Assembly (NCBI GenBank): GCA_964520325.1
Contig: CAZFOB010000009.1
Location: 62,001 to 126,000, forward strand
Length of the DNA: 64,000 nt
Origin: CAZFOB01 sp964520325
GTDB taxonomy: Bacteria; Actinomycetota; JAICYB01
Direction of reading: 5' to 3'
Position numbers and translations under genes: made by a program. Under the pieces are notes generated by a model. The model searched no databases. It was not told where the DNA came from and saw only the letters and a program-made list of their open reading frames with translations. Of the stretch, positions 17,051 to 23,739 are shown in pieces (within the stretch, counting starts at the first letter, position 1; every line of letters begins with the position of its first letter).

Positions 17051-18417
17051 AGCTCGGGCTTGTCCTCACGGGAAGCACGGGAAGCACGGGACGCAACGGA
17101 GCTGTAGCGGCCGGGGTCCTCAAGGAACTTGCGCAAACACGTCGGGGAACAGAACGCGTAGGTCACGCCCTCGTGACTCAAGGTAGCGACGGCGGTATCG
17201 CCGACGGCCATACCGCACACCGGATCACGCTCGGCGACCTCGTTGCTCCGGGCGACGCGGAAGAGCTCGACCGTCCGCTCGAACCCGGCCAGGTCGTGGT
17301 TACCCGTCGACGCGACGACGACCCCTACCTCTTCCGCCGCCTCGGCAACCGTCTCTGTGAGGAGTATCTCGTTCGCGTTGGCGAGTGCGGCGATCCGCGC
17401 GGCCAGATTCACGGTGTTCCCGACGTAGTCGCCAACGCGATAGAGCACCGGACCGCAGTGGATGCCCGTGCGAAGTGCGGGAAAGTTGGGTTCGGACGAG
17501 GCCATCTCGTCGAGCGCGACGCTGAAGGCGAGCGCGCGAGCCGGCTCTGTGAACACGAGCATGAAGGCATCGCCGATCTGCTTCACGAGGGTGCCCTGAT
17601 GCTCGTCGAGCAGGCCGCGCACCAGCCCGTCGAAGCGATCGAGGATCGCGGCCGCGACTTCGTCCCCATGGATCTGCGCGAGTGAGGTGAACGACGCAAG
17701 GTCGACGAAGACGATGGTGGCTTCGAGGTCTGCGCGGTCGGTTCCACGCTCGGCCGCCTCGAGATCGGCAACCGCTTCCTGAACCGACGCCCGCAGAAGA
17801 TGGCGCCGGTGTACGGTCAGCAACAGCGGCTCGAGGATCGGTCCGACGAGCTCCTGCACGGTCTGCAGCCGCTCAGACTGTTCACGATCCTTGAGAAGCG
17901 TCGATCTCCCGCCCGACTCACCGACGAAGTCGCGGATCATGCGGACTTCGGTTTGCGCGAGACGGCGCAGCGTATCGCCGTACACGCGAGCGACATCGAG
18001 CACCATCTTGAGCGGTATGCCGCCCTCGACGAGCTCCTTCACCATCTCGAGGAACTTGATGTCACGTCTGGGGATCGACGCGCCGAGTCCGATCGCGCGG
18101 AGCAACGTCTTGACGGCGTCGAGCGGGATCCCGATCTCCTCGGCGGCCTCATCCGCAGTGACCTGCTCGTGCGAGTCCCACAACAGATCCGCGTAGAGCA
18201 CGAGCGGTGAGCCCGCTGCGATCGCCTGCTCCAGATCCTCGATCGATCGTCCGAGGCTGCGGTAGTGGTTCAGGTAACGGATGCGCAACACATCCATCTC
18301 GTCGAGCAGACCGTCTTTGTCGAGATCGAGGAGGCCACGCTTGATGTAGTCCCTGACCTCGCGCAACGGGACGCCCGCGAGCTTCGCCAGCTGTTTCGCA
18401 TCAAGGGGCTCGCGCAT
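17047..18417 (-). CDS. HTH - class III adenylate cyclase - YHS domain fusion
   Basis: 456 residues with an unusual domain order. Residues 4-65 look like a MerR-type winged helix (LDAKQLAKLAGVPLREVRDYIKRGLL). Residues 84-125 resemble a second, similar helix-turn-helix unit. A helical linker follows. Residues 232-390 form a class III nucleotide cyclase with both metal aspartates (Asp239, Asp283), the adenine-selecting Lys279 and Asp330, and the transition-state Asn337 and Arg341. It should therefore make cAMP. Residues 398-437 are a YHS domain (DPVCGM then FCSPTC), a fold linked to metal sensing or handling. A repeated Ala-Ser-Arg tail ends the protein. ATG 18417 is preceded at 8 nt by TACCAT (leaderless). 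It is divergent from the PTP gene. Confidence 0.88.
   Translation of the reverse strand: MREPLDAKQLAKLAGVPLREVRDYIKRGLLDLDKDGLLDEMDVLRIRYLNHYRSLGRSIEDLEQAIAAGSPLVLYADLLWDSHEQVTADEAAEEIGIPLDAVKTLLRAIGLGASIPRRDIKFLEMVKELVEGGIPLKMVLDVARVYGDTLRRLAQTEVRMIRDFVGESGGRSTLLKDREQSERLQTVQELVGPILEPLLLTVHRRHLLRASVQEAVADLEAAERGTDRADLEATIVFVDLASFTSLAQIHGDEVAAAILDRFDGLVRGLLDEHQGTLVKQIGDAFMLVFTEPARALAFSVALDEMASSEPNFPALRTGIHCGPVLYRVGDYVGNTVNLAARIAALANANEILLTETVAEAAEEVGVVVASTGNHDLAGFERTVELFRVARSNEVAERDPVCGMAVGDTAVATLSHEGVTYAFCSPTCLRKFLEDPGRYSSVASRASRASREDKPEL
17069..17095. repeat. 9-bp tandem repeat in the cyclase C-terminus
   Basis: CGGGAAGCA occurs twice and then once as CGGGACGCA, encoding the ASRASRASR tail of the cyclase-YHS protein. 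It is a low-complexity end that could vary in length. Confidence 0.7.
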
Positions 18418-18425
18418 CACCCCGA

Positions 18426-18431
18426 ATGGTA
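18426..18431 (-). promoter_or_regulatory. -10 box TACCAT, leaderless start of the cyclase gene
   Basis: TACCAT on the minus strand, 8 nt before ATG 18417. It lies within the 38-bp gap shared with the divergent PTP gene, so the two -10 boxes are almost back to back and each -35 region falls in or near the other gene's box. Confidence 0.5.
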
Positions 18432-18440
18432 TGGAAAAGC

Positions 18441-18446
18441 TAGACT
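18441..18446 (+). promoter_or_regulatory. -10 box TAGACT, leaderless start of the PTP operon
   Basis: TAGACT, 9 nt before GTG 18456, with no ribosome site in between. Confidence 0.5.
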
Positions 18447-18455
18447 CGCCTTCCC

Positions 18456-19007
18456 GTGAACGTCCTCTTCGTGTGCACCGGCAATGTATGCCGCAGCCCC
18501 ATGGCCGAGGGATTCCTGCGCTCCGAGTCCGACCGGCGGGGGCTCGGTCTGTTCGTGCGCTCAACAGGCACACACGCGTGGACGGGCCGCGCCGCCACCA
18601 TCGAGGGACGGAAGGTGATGAACGAGCTGGGTGTTTCGATCGACGACCATCGCACGCTGGAGCTCGATCCGGAGTTGGTTGACTGGGCCGACCTGATCAT
18701 CGGCATGTCTCGTGAGCACACGCGCGATACCGTCCGGGCATTTCCGGGGGCCGAGCGCAAGACGTACACGATGAAGTCGCTGCTCGAGTTACTTCCGTTG
18801 CTCCCGCCCCACGATGACACTGAGGCGTGGCTTCATGCGGTGTGGCAGATCCGCGAACGCGGGGACGGCCTCGAGTTCCCCGATGTCGACGATCCGATCG
18901 GCGAACGCGAGGCCGCGTACCGCCGTGTCGCCGGCGAGATCAAGACTCTCGTCGCGCGCTTCGCGGAAGCACTCGAGCACAACGCGAAGCAAGCGAGAAC
19001 CAGATGA
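18456..19007 (+). CDS. low-molecular-weight protein-tyrosine phosphatase
   Basis: 183 residues. The catalytic P-loop CTGNVCRSP (Cys7-x5-Arg13) lies at the extreme N-terminus as in all LMW-PTPs, and the acid loop is probably VDDPIG near residue 145. The family removes phosphate from tyrosine or acts as thioredoxin-linked arsenate reductase; no ArsC-type extra cysteines are obvious apart from Cys12, so phosphatase is preferred. It is first in an operon with the carboxypeptidase and TlpA genes (ATGA overlap), which may link it to envelope polysaccharide or wall control. It is divergent from the cyclase gene. Confidence 0.92.
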   Translation: MNVLFVCTGNVCRSPMAEGFLRSESDRRGLGLFVRSTGTHAWTGRAATIEGRKVMNELGVSIDDHRTLELDPELVDWADLIIGMSREHTRDTVRAFPGAERKTYTMKSLLELLPLLPPHDDTEAWLHAVWQIRERGDGLEFPDVDDPIGEREAAYRRVAGEIKTLVARFAEALEHNAKQARTR

Positions 19008-20119
19008 GGACGCTTCGCGCTCGCGTGATCGCGGTCGTCTGCGTTGCGTTCGTCTTCGTTGTACCGGCGGCGCAGGCTCAGGCACCGTCCACGAGACCCG
19101 CGGGGCCGTCGCCCACTCCCAAACCCGTCATCACGGCTGCTTCGGCGATCCTCGTGAACCTCTCGGATGACAGTCAGGTCACATTCACACGTGCGGCGCG
19201 GGTGGTACGCGCGCCGGCCAGCCTCACGAAGATCGTCACGGCCCTGGTTGTCCGCGACGAATTCGCATTGGACGACGTCGTCGTGGCCTCGCCGTTGGTT
19301 CTGCAGACCAGCGGCAGCGACCTCGGGCTCGAGCCCGGGATGAAGCTGAGCGTTCGCGAGCTGCTCTACGGGTTGCTGCTGAAATCCGCCAACGACTCGG
19401 CGATGGCTCTTGCTGCACACGACCCGGCTGGGTACGAGCATTTCATCGCGCTGATGAACCAGAAGGCGCGTGCTCTCGGCGCCTACGACTCGACCTTCCG
19501 CAACCCGCACGGATTGGATCAGGTCGGACATCAGTCCTCCGCCCGCGACATGGCGATCTTCACGCGCGAGCTCATGCGCGACCGCACGCTGGCCGCGATC
19601 TCGGGCACGCCGAGGCACACATTGATCTGGAAGGGACAGAGCCGCACGTACGCCCACCACCACAAGTTGTTGTTGCGCAACAACAACATCAAGGCCGGCA
19701 AGACCGCATTCACCAACCTCGCCGGCCACGCGCTGATGACGGTCGCCGATACCCCGGCCGGACGACTGATCGCTGTCGTGATGGGGTCACAGGATCAGTA
19801 CGCGGACACCGAATGGCTCTTCGTGTACGGGAAGAACGTCGCGGCGCGCCAAGCGTCCGGGGGTGGGAGCGTACGCGGGTTCGGACCACTCCAAGCGCCA
19901 CCGTCGCCTCCCGACAACGCGTTCGCGCAAGCATTGCCGGTCGATAGGAATGACCCGCGCGACGACATCCGCTGGTCGATCCTGATGATGGTGCTCGCGG
20001 GACTGACGGCCCTGACGCTCATCACGTCTCGGCGGCGCGCCGACGAGAGCAGTGGTGTTGAGGCGTGGCTCGCCGGCCTCGCGGCTCCCGACTCCAAGCA
20101 AACGCCGCACAGCCGTTAG
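19004..20119 (+). CDS. D-alanyl-D-alanine carboxypeptidase (S11) with altered KTG motif
   Basis: Penicillin-binding-type peptidase that trims peptidoglycan stem peptides outside the membrane. 371 residues: signal sequence (1-25), S11 domain with SLTK (Ser73, Lys76) and SAN (Ser128-Asn130), a Pro-rich spacer and a C-terminal transmembrane helix (residues 324-341). The third motif, normally KTG, reads AGKTAFTNLAGH, that is KTA at 233-235; the nearby IKAG could be an alternative alignment. ATG 19004 overlaps the PTP stop (ATGA); longer upstream frames are not coding. A C-terminal membrane anchor is usual for DacA-type enzymes. Activity is likely but the glycine loss deserves note. Confidence 0.9.
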   Translation: MRTLRARVIAVVCVAFVFVVPAAQAQAPSTRPAGPSPTPKPVITAASAILVNLSDDSQVTFTRAARVVRAPASLTKIVTALVVRDEFALDDVVVASPLVLQTSGSDLGLEPGMKLSVRELLYGLLLKSANDSAMALAAHDPAGYEHFIALMNQKARALGAYDSTFRNPHGLDQVGHQSSARDMAIFTRELMRDRTLAAISGTPRHTLIWKGQSRTYAHHHKLLLRNNNIKAGKTAFTNLAGHALMTVADTPAGRLIAVVMGSQDQYADTEWLFVYGKNVAARQASGGGSVRGFGPLQAPPSPPDNAFAQALPVDRNDPRDDIRWSILMMVLAGLTALTLITSRRRADESSGVEAWLAGLAAPDSKQTPHSR

Positions 20120-20676
20120 TGCGCCGCGCCCTCTGGCTCGTTCCGGTCATCGCCGTCTTCGTCGTCGGCGGCATCGGACTCTTCCGAGTGCGGCCGCAGG
20201 CCGCACTCGGAAGCCCGGCCCCAGCCTTCGAGCTGCCGTCGCTGAACAGCGACGGCACGCTCGCTCTCCGGAGCTTTCGCGGCAAGCCGGTGGTGCTCAA
20301 CTTCTGGGCTTCGTGGTGCGAGCCGTGCAAGGACGAGGCTCCCGAGTTCGCGCGCGTGTCGAAGAAGCTCGGCGACGACGTGCAGTTCCTCGGCGTCACG
20401 ATGCTCGACGGACGCGAGTCCGCTCTCGAGTTCGTGAAGCACTACGACATCGGCTACGACAGCGTCCGGGACACGCGTGGGGTGATCGCGAAGCGCTACG
20501 GAGTGAACGGTGTCCCGGAAACGGTGTTCATCGACGAGCGCGGACGAGTGGTCGGGATCTACATCGGGGCTTTCCGGAAGGGACAGCTCGAGACCGCTGT
20601 GCTCGATCTCCTCGAGCTTGGATCCGGCGAGCTGTTGCGTCTCACGGGCCGCGGCCAGACGCGACCCGTTCCCTGA
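20119..20676 (+). CDS. TlpA/ResA-like thiol-disulfide oxidoreductase
   Basis: 185 residues: N-terminal membrane anchor (LWLVPVIAVFVVGGIGLF) and an extracytoplasmic thioredoxin fold with the WCEPC active site (Cys67, Cys70). The AhpC/TSA-like NFWASWCEPC context and the cis-proline segment GVPETVFID support TlpA/ResA. Such proteins reduce extracytoplasmic disulfides, for example in cytochrome c maturation. The GTG at 20119 shares its first base with the carboxypeptidase stop (TAGTG), and a longer frame start at 20065 would overlap that gene. No cytochrome biogenesis genes are adjacent. Confidence 0.92.
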   Translation: MRRALWLVPVIAVFVVGGIGLFRVRPQAALGSPAPAFELPSLNSDGTLALRSFRGKPVVLNFWASWCEPCKDEAPEFARVSKKLGDDVQFLGVTMLDGRESALEFVKHYDIGYDSVRDTRGVIAKRYGVNGVPETVFIDERGRVVGIYIGAFRKGQLETAVLDLLELGSGELLRLTGRGQTRPVP

Positions 20677-20680
20677 CGGA

Positions 20681-21403
20681 CTACAGCCCGGCCCAGAACG
20701 CCTTCAGTGCGGCCGCGGCGGCGGCCGGGTCTTGCAGCAGCCACCAGTGGCCGAGCCCGTCGAGAAGCTTCACGTCGACACCGAGCTTGCCCGCGACAGC
20801 GCGCGACCGCGTCTCGTCGCCGAACGGATCGGCCGATCCACCGATGACGAGTCCGGGCACCGACACCGGCTCTGATGCGGCCCACTCGGTGCCGATGGTC
20901 GTGGCGGATCGGTAGAGATCGAGGATGCAACCGATCATGTCGTCGTCCAGCGCCTCGATCATCCGTACGGCATCGTCTTCGGGTACGCCAAGTGCGGACA
21001 ACAGCGCGGCAGAGTCCGCCGGCGTCGCCCTCATACCCTCCCAGTACGCTTCGCCGTCGCCGGGCGTCTGCCAGATCTTCGCGAAGTCGTGCCACTCGAA
21101 GCCCGGATCGACCACCGTCACCGCGTCGGTCACCCAGCTGCGAACCTCGGGGTGGGTCGTGGCGATGCGCGTGGTGAGGATGCCGCCCCAGTCGTGGCCG
21201 ACGAGATCGACCGGACCGTCGATCCCATCGATCTCACCGCGTAGCCAGTCTGCGTATTCGTCCATGGTCGCGCCGAATCCGTTCGGACGTGCGCAACCGA
21301 ACCCGGGCAGCGAGAGCACGACGACGTCACCGTCCAGGTGCGACCGCACACCATCCCAGACCTGTGCGGTCTCTGGAACGCCGTGAACGAGGACGATCGT
21401 CAC
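20681..21403 (-). CDS. alpha/beta hydrolase, epoxide hydrolase / dehalogenase type
   Basis: 240 residues from a GTG at 21403; a TTG at 21472 would add 23 residues without similarity. The HGVP oxyanion motif (residues 7-10) and nucleophile elbow VGHDWGG place an aspartate (Asp71) as nucleophile, as in epoxide hydrolases and haloalkane dehalogenases. The acid is probably in GGSADPF and the base His in GLGHWWLLQDP. No ribosome site is obvious. Convergent with TlpA (4-base gap). Substrate unknown. Confidence 0.88.
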   Translation of the reverse strand: MTIVLVHGVPETAQVWDGVRSHLDGDVVVLSLPGFGCARPNGFGATMDEYADWLRGEIDGIDGPVDLVGHDWGGILTTRIATTHPEVRSWVTDAVTVVDPGFEWHDFAKIWQTPGDGEAYWEGMRATPADSAALLSALGVPEDDAVRMIEALDDDMIGCILDLYRSATTIGTEWAASEPVSVPGLVIGGSADPFGDETRSRAVAGKLGVDVKLLDGLGHWWLLQDPAAAAAALKAFWAGL

Positions 21404-21566
21404 ATCAACTTCGACTTCGCCGTTCCGGATCGCGGGTCGGACCAGAATCCATACGCCACATGCCTGAGACAACGATCATCGCGCCAACCTCCCGTGTGGA
21501 CTCCGGTGTCATCGTTGCCGACGCGCCACCCAGGCATCAACCCAGCGAGATCGGTGCTCGAAGACG

Positions 21567-21638
21567 CCAAAGAAGCCAAAGAAGCCAAAGAAGCCAAAGA
21601 AGCCAAAGAAGCCAAAGAAGCCAAAGAAGCCAAAGAAG
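21567..21638. repeat. eight perfect copies of a 9-bp tandem repeat
   Basis: CCAAAGAAG repeated eight times without a mismatch, running directly into a terminator hairpin. Read forward the frames give PKK, KEA or QRS repeats; on the minus strand SLA. None has a credible start. Confidence 0.95.
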
Positions 21639-21665
21639 AAGGACCCCCGGGGAGGGGGTCCTTCT
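21637..21665. terminator. strong hairpin terminator
   Basis: A perfect 12-bp stem (AGAAGGACCCCC / GGGGGTCCTTCT) with a 5-nt loop, followed by CTGTGTT. The short U-rich tail is weak, but the stem is very stable and would work in both directions. It sits just downstream of the minus-strand gene at 21692-22105 and after the 9-bp array. Confidence 0.75.
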
Positions 21666-21691
21666 GTGTTGCGGGGAGGGCTGTGTTTACT

Positions 21692-22105
21692 TCACGCTCT
21701 TCTAGCCCGCACAAGCTCACGGGTGGTCCGGCGAACCTCGAAGGCGTCGGACTCCTCGAGGCTGCGTGTTTCGACGTCGTAGCTCAGTGCCTCTGCGAAC
21801 AGTCCGCCGAGGCGGCGCAGTCCGGGCCGCCACAGCCAGCCGAGCGCGCCCTTGGGGCGTCGGAGATGCACGACGATCTCAGTCGTCTTCTTCGATGCTG
21901 GCCTGATCTCGATGAGCGCATCGCCCTCGGCGGTCCCCTTCGACCACCGCGCGGCGAAGGTCCGGGAGTGTGTTCCTCCGGTCGCCGTGCGCTCCGAGCG
22001 CACCTCGATCACGGCAGTGCCGACGGCGAGCGTACGCGGGAGCGCTGCTCCGGCCCGGCGCGCGGGCACTTGGATGATGACGTTGCCTCTTTGACTTAGG
22101 GTCAT
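21692..22105 (-). CDS. small basic protein, possibly SRPBCC-like
   Basis: 137 residues with a strong ribosome site (AAAGGAGG) before ATG 22105. Composition is basic, with alternating beta-like segments (GNVIIQVPARRAG, AVIEVRSERT, DALIEIRPASKKTTEIVVHL) and a short C-terminal helix. The pattern hints at an SRPBCC/polyketide-cyclase-like fold, but this is a weak call. It is divergent from the TetR gene with the 40-bp dyad between them, so it is probably that regulator's target. Followed by the hairpin terminator at 21637-21665. Confidence 0.6.
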   Translation of the reverse strand: MTLSQRGNVIIQVPARRAGAALPRTLAVGTAVIEVRSERTATGGTHSRTFAARWSKGTAEGDALIEIRPASKKTTEIVVHLRRPKGALGWLWRPGLRRLGGLFAEALSYDVETRSLEESDAFEVRRTTRELVRARRA

Positions 22106-22182
22106 CTCGGCCTCCTTTCGGACCGGCCATGCGGCCGATCCTGTCGTCTGGTTGGCGGTGGATCCGCTTCCCTTTGGCCTTG

Positions 22183-22222
22183 TGACTATCGGTCGGTCAT
22201 CAGTATGACTGACCGATAGTCA
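22183..22222. promoter_or_regulatory. 40-bp inverted repeat, probable TetR operator
   Basis: TGACTATCGGTC at 22183-22194 pairs perfectly with GACCGATAGTCA at 22211-22222, and an inner GTCAT / ATGAC pair extends the symmetry to 18-bp arms (one mismatch) around CAGT. It can also be read as two inverted TGAC-N9-GTCA sites. The position between the divergent small gene and tetR suggests autoregulation and control of both. Confidence 0.8.
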
Positions 22223-22364
22223 TAGGTCAACCCTACAAGCATTACCCCCCGTCTGCCGGCGACAAACACCCTCAAGTGAGCTTGTGCATTCGAGAACGCG
22301 TTGCTACGCTGACCCCAGGTCAGTTCTTCGGCCCACGCCATCGCCAGAAACAGGGGAGCATCGG

Positions 22365-23063
22365 TTGGATTCGGTTCGCGAGGCGGTCTCCTCCGTCCTC
22401 AAACGCAGGGTGGTCAAGCCGACCGAGCAACGCCGAGCCGAGATCCTCGCCTCGGCACTCCAGCTCTTCAGCTCCAGGGGCTTCTCCGACACCACGATGG
22501 ACGAGATCGCGCACGTTGCCGGGGTGGCCAAGGGAACGGTCTATCTCTACTTCCAGTCCAAAGAACACTTGCTCCTCGCACTCAAGCGCGACTTCATGCA
22601 GGGGCTCACCGACGCCGTGGCCGACATCGTTGCTGAAGGGATCGAAGCACTAGCGGCCGGCAAAGCCACCGACTACCGCGACATCATCGATGCGATCTTT
22701 GAGGTCGTCGTCGACTACCACACGAAACGGCGCGACGCCGTAGAGGTAGTCGTGCGCCAGAGCCCGAGTCCCGACCTCGTCCGCGAAGCGCTCGACCTCG
22801 AGCGCGAATACCTCTCGCTCATCACCAATGCGTTCCGCACCGGCATGGAGTACGGACTTGTGCACACCGAGGATCCGGAGATGACCGCACATCTGATCAC
22901 CGCAGCCATCCGCGACAACATCGCCACGTGCCTGTGCTACGGGGAGCCGGACAACCTCGACCGGCTCGTCGAGGCATGCAAGCAGATGCTCTACAAAGCA
23001 CTCGCACCGAACGTCGAGCTGCCGCCGCGGCGACCGCGGCTCGTCCGAAGCACCGACAACTGA
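22365..23063 (+). CDS. TetR/AcrR family transcriptional regulator
   Basis: 232 residues from a TTG at 22365, chosen because AGGGGAG lies about 6 nt upstream. The N-terminal DNA-binding domain is classical: ILASALQLFSSRGFSDTTMD then EIAHVAGVAKGTVYLYF. The C-terminal ligand and dimer domain includes VVVRQSPSPDLVREALD and AAIRDNIATCLCYGEPDN. The 40-bp dyad about 140 bp upstream is a likely operator. The C-terminal 80 residues are duplicated 3 kb downstream in a truncated ORF (25900-26151). Ligand unknown; AcrR-like regulators often sense lipophilic or acyl-CoA compounds. Confidence 0.93.
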   Translation: MDSVREAVSSVLKRRVVKPTEQRRAEILASALQLFSSRGFSDTTMDEIAHVAGVAKGTVYLYFQSKEHLLLALKRDFMQGLTDAVADIVAEGIEALAAGKATDYRDIIDAIFEVVVDYHTKRRDAVEVVVRQSPSPDLVREALDLEREYLSLITNAFRTGMEYGLVHTEDPEMTAHLITAAIRDNIATCLCYGEPDNLDRLVEACKQMLYKALAPNVELPPRRPRLVRSTDN

Positions 23064-23064
23064 G

Positions 23065-23727
23065 TCACCAGCTCTCGCCGGACCACGCCATCTCCCAGAA
23101 CGCGAGCTCGTAGCGAAGCGTCGTCTCGAAGGTGCGCGACCACCGCACATACGTGAGCTCGTCGGCGGATGCGCCGAGCGAATCGACGAAGCCACGCAGC
23201 CAGTCGGTCAGTGCGACGTAGTCCGGATCGGCATACGAGCAGATCCACGCTGCATAGCGGTCGTGCTGAGGTACGCCGGCGTTCTTCAGACGGACACCGG
23301 CGTCGGCGTAGCCCCATTGACAGGGCAGAAGGGCCGCGGCGAGCTCCCCGATATCACCGGCCGAAGCGGTGCGCACGAGGAACGACGTGTACGCGACAGT
23401 GGTGGGTAGCGGTTCGGCCCCCGCGAGCTGGTCGGCGTCGATCCCCCACTGCGCACACGTCCGGCGGTGCAGCTCCATCTCTGTTGCGAGCGTGGCCTCG
23501 AGCAGTCTGGCGAACCACGTCTGCGCATCGAGGCCGGGTGCCTTCGCCGATGCGTACGCGAGCACGCGTGCGTAGTCGATCAGGAACAGGTAGTCCTGGA
23601 CGAGGAACCGTTTGAAGCGCTCCTCTTCGAGGTCACCCGATCCGATCGCTCGAACGAATGGATGCGCGACGCATCGCTCCCACAGCGCGTCATGGTCGCC
23701 GCGGAGCCGTTCCGATGTGTCCGTCAA
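23065..23727 (-). CDS. tenA: TenA family aminopyrimidine aminohydrolase
   Basis: 220 residues, TenA/thiaminase II family, which salvages degraded thiamin by hydrolysing aminopyrimidine. The active-site cysteine is in LLPCQWGYADAG (Cys136), and acidic and aromatic residues such as QDYLFLIDYARVLAYASAK (Asp45) match the family. The start is TTG at 23727; no ribosome site is seen. It follows the aldehyde dehydrogenase by 12 bases on the same strand and is convergent with tetR. No thiamin transporter or other thi gene is adjacent, so some other heme-oxygenase-like role is possible. Confidence 0.88.
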   Translation of the reverse strand: MTDTSERLRGDHDALWERCVAHPFVRAIGSGDLEEERFKRFLVQDYLFLIDYARVLAYASAKAPGLDAQTWFARLLEATLATEMELHRRTCAQWGIDADQLAGAEPLPTTVAYTSFLVRTASAGDIGELAAALLPCQWGYADAGVRLKNAGVPQHDRYAAWICSYADPDYVALTDWLRGFVDSLGASADELTYVRWSRTFETTLRYELAFWEMAWSGESW

Positions 23728-23739
23728 TCTGGCCGGACG

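Larger units (their letters stand above)
21404..21691. other. 288-bp intergenic stretch: repeats, terminator, no gene
   Basis: No convincing gene. From 21404 to about 21565 I see no start with a ribosome site and no protein-like frame. The remainder is the 9-bp repeat array and the terminator listed separately. In the PKK frame the array would encode a basic tail, so this may be the 3' remnant of a lost gene. Confidence 0.5.

Noticed and set aside
21289..22099. Plus- and minus-strand ORFs through the 9-bp repeat (RSQ, KEA, SLA repeats)
   Set aside because: Their starts lack ribosome sites and the protein is only the repeat plus unrelated sequence.
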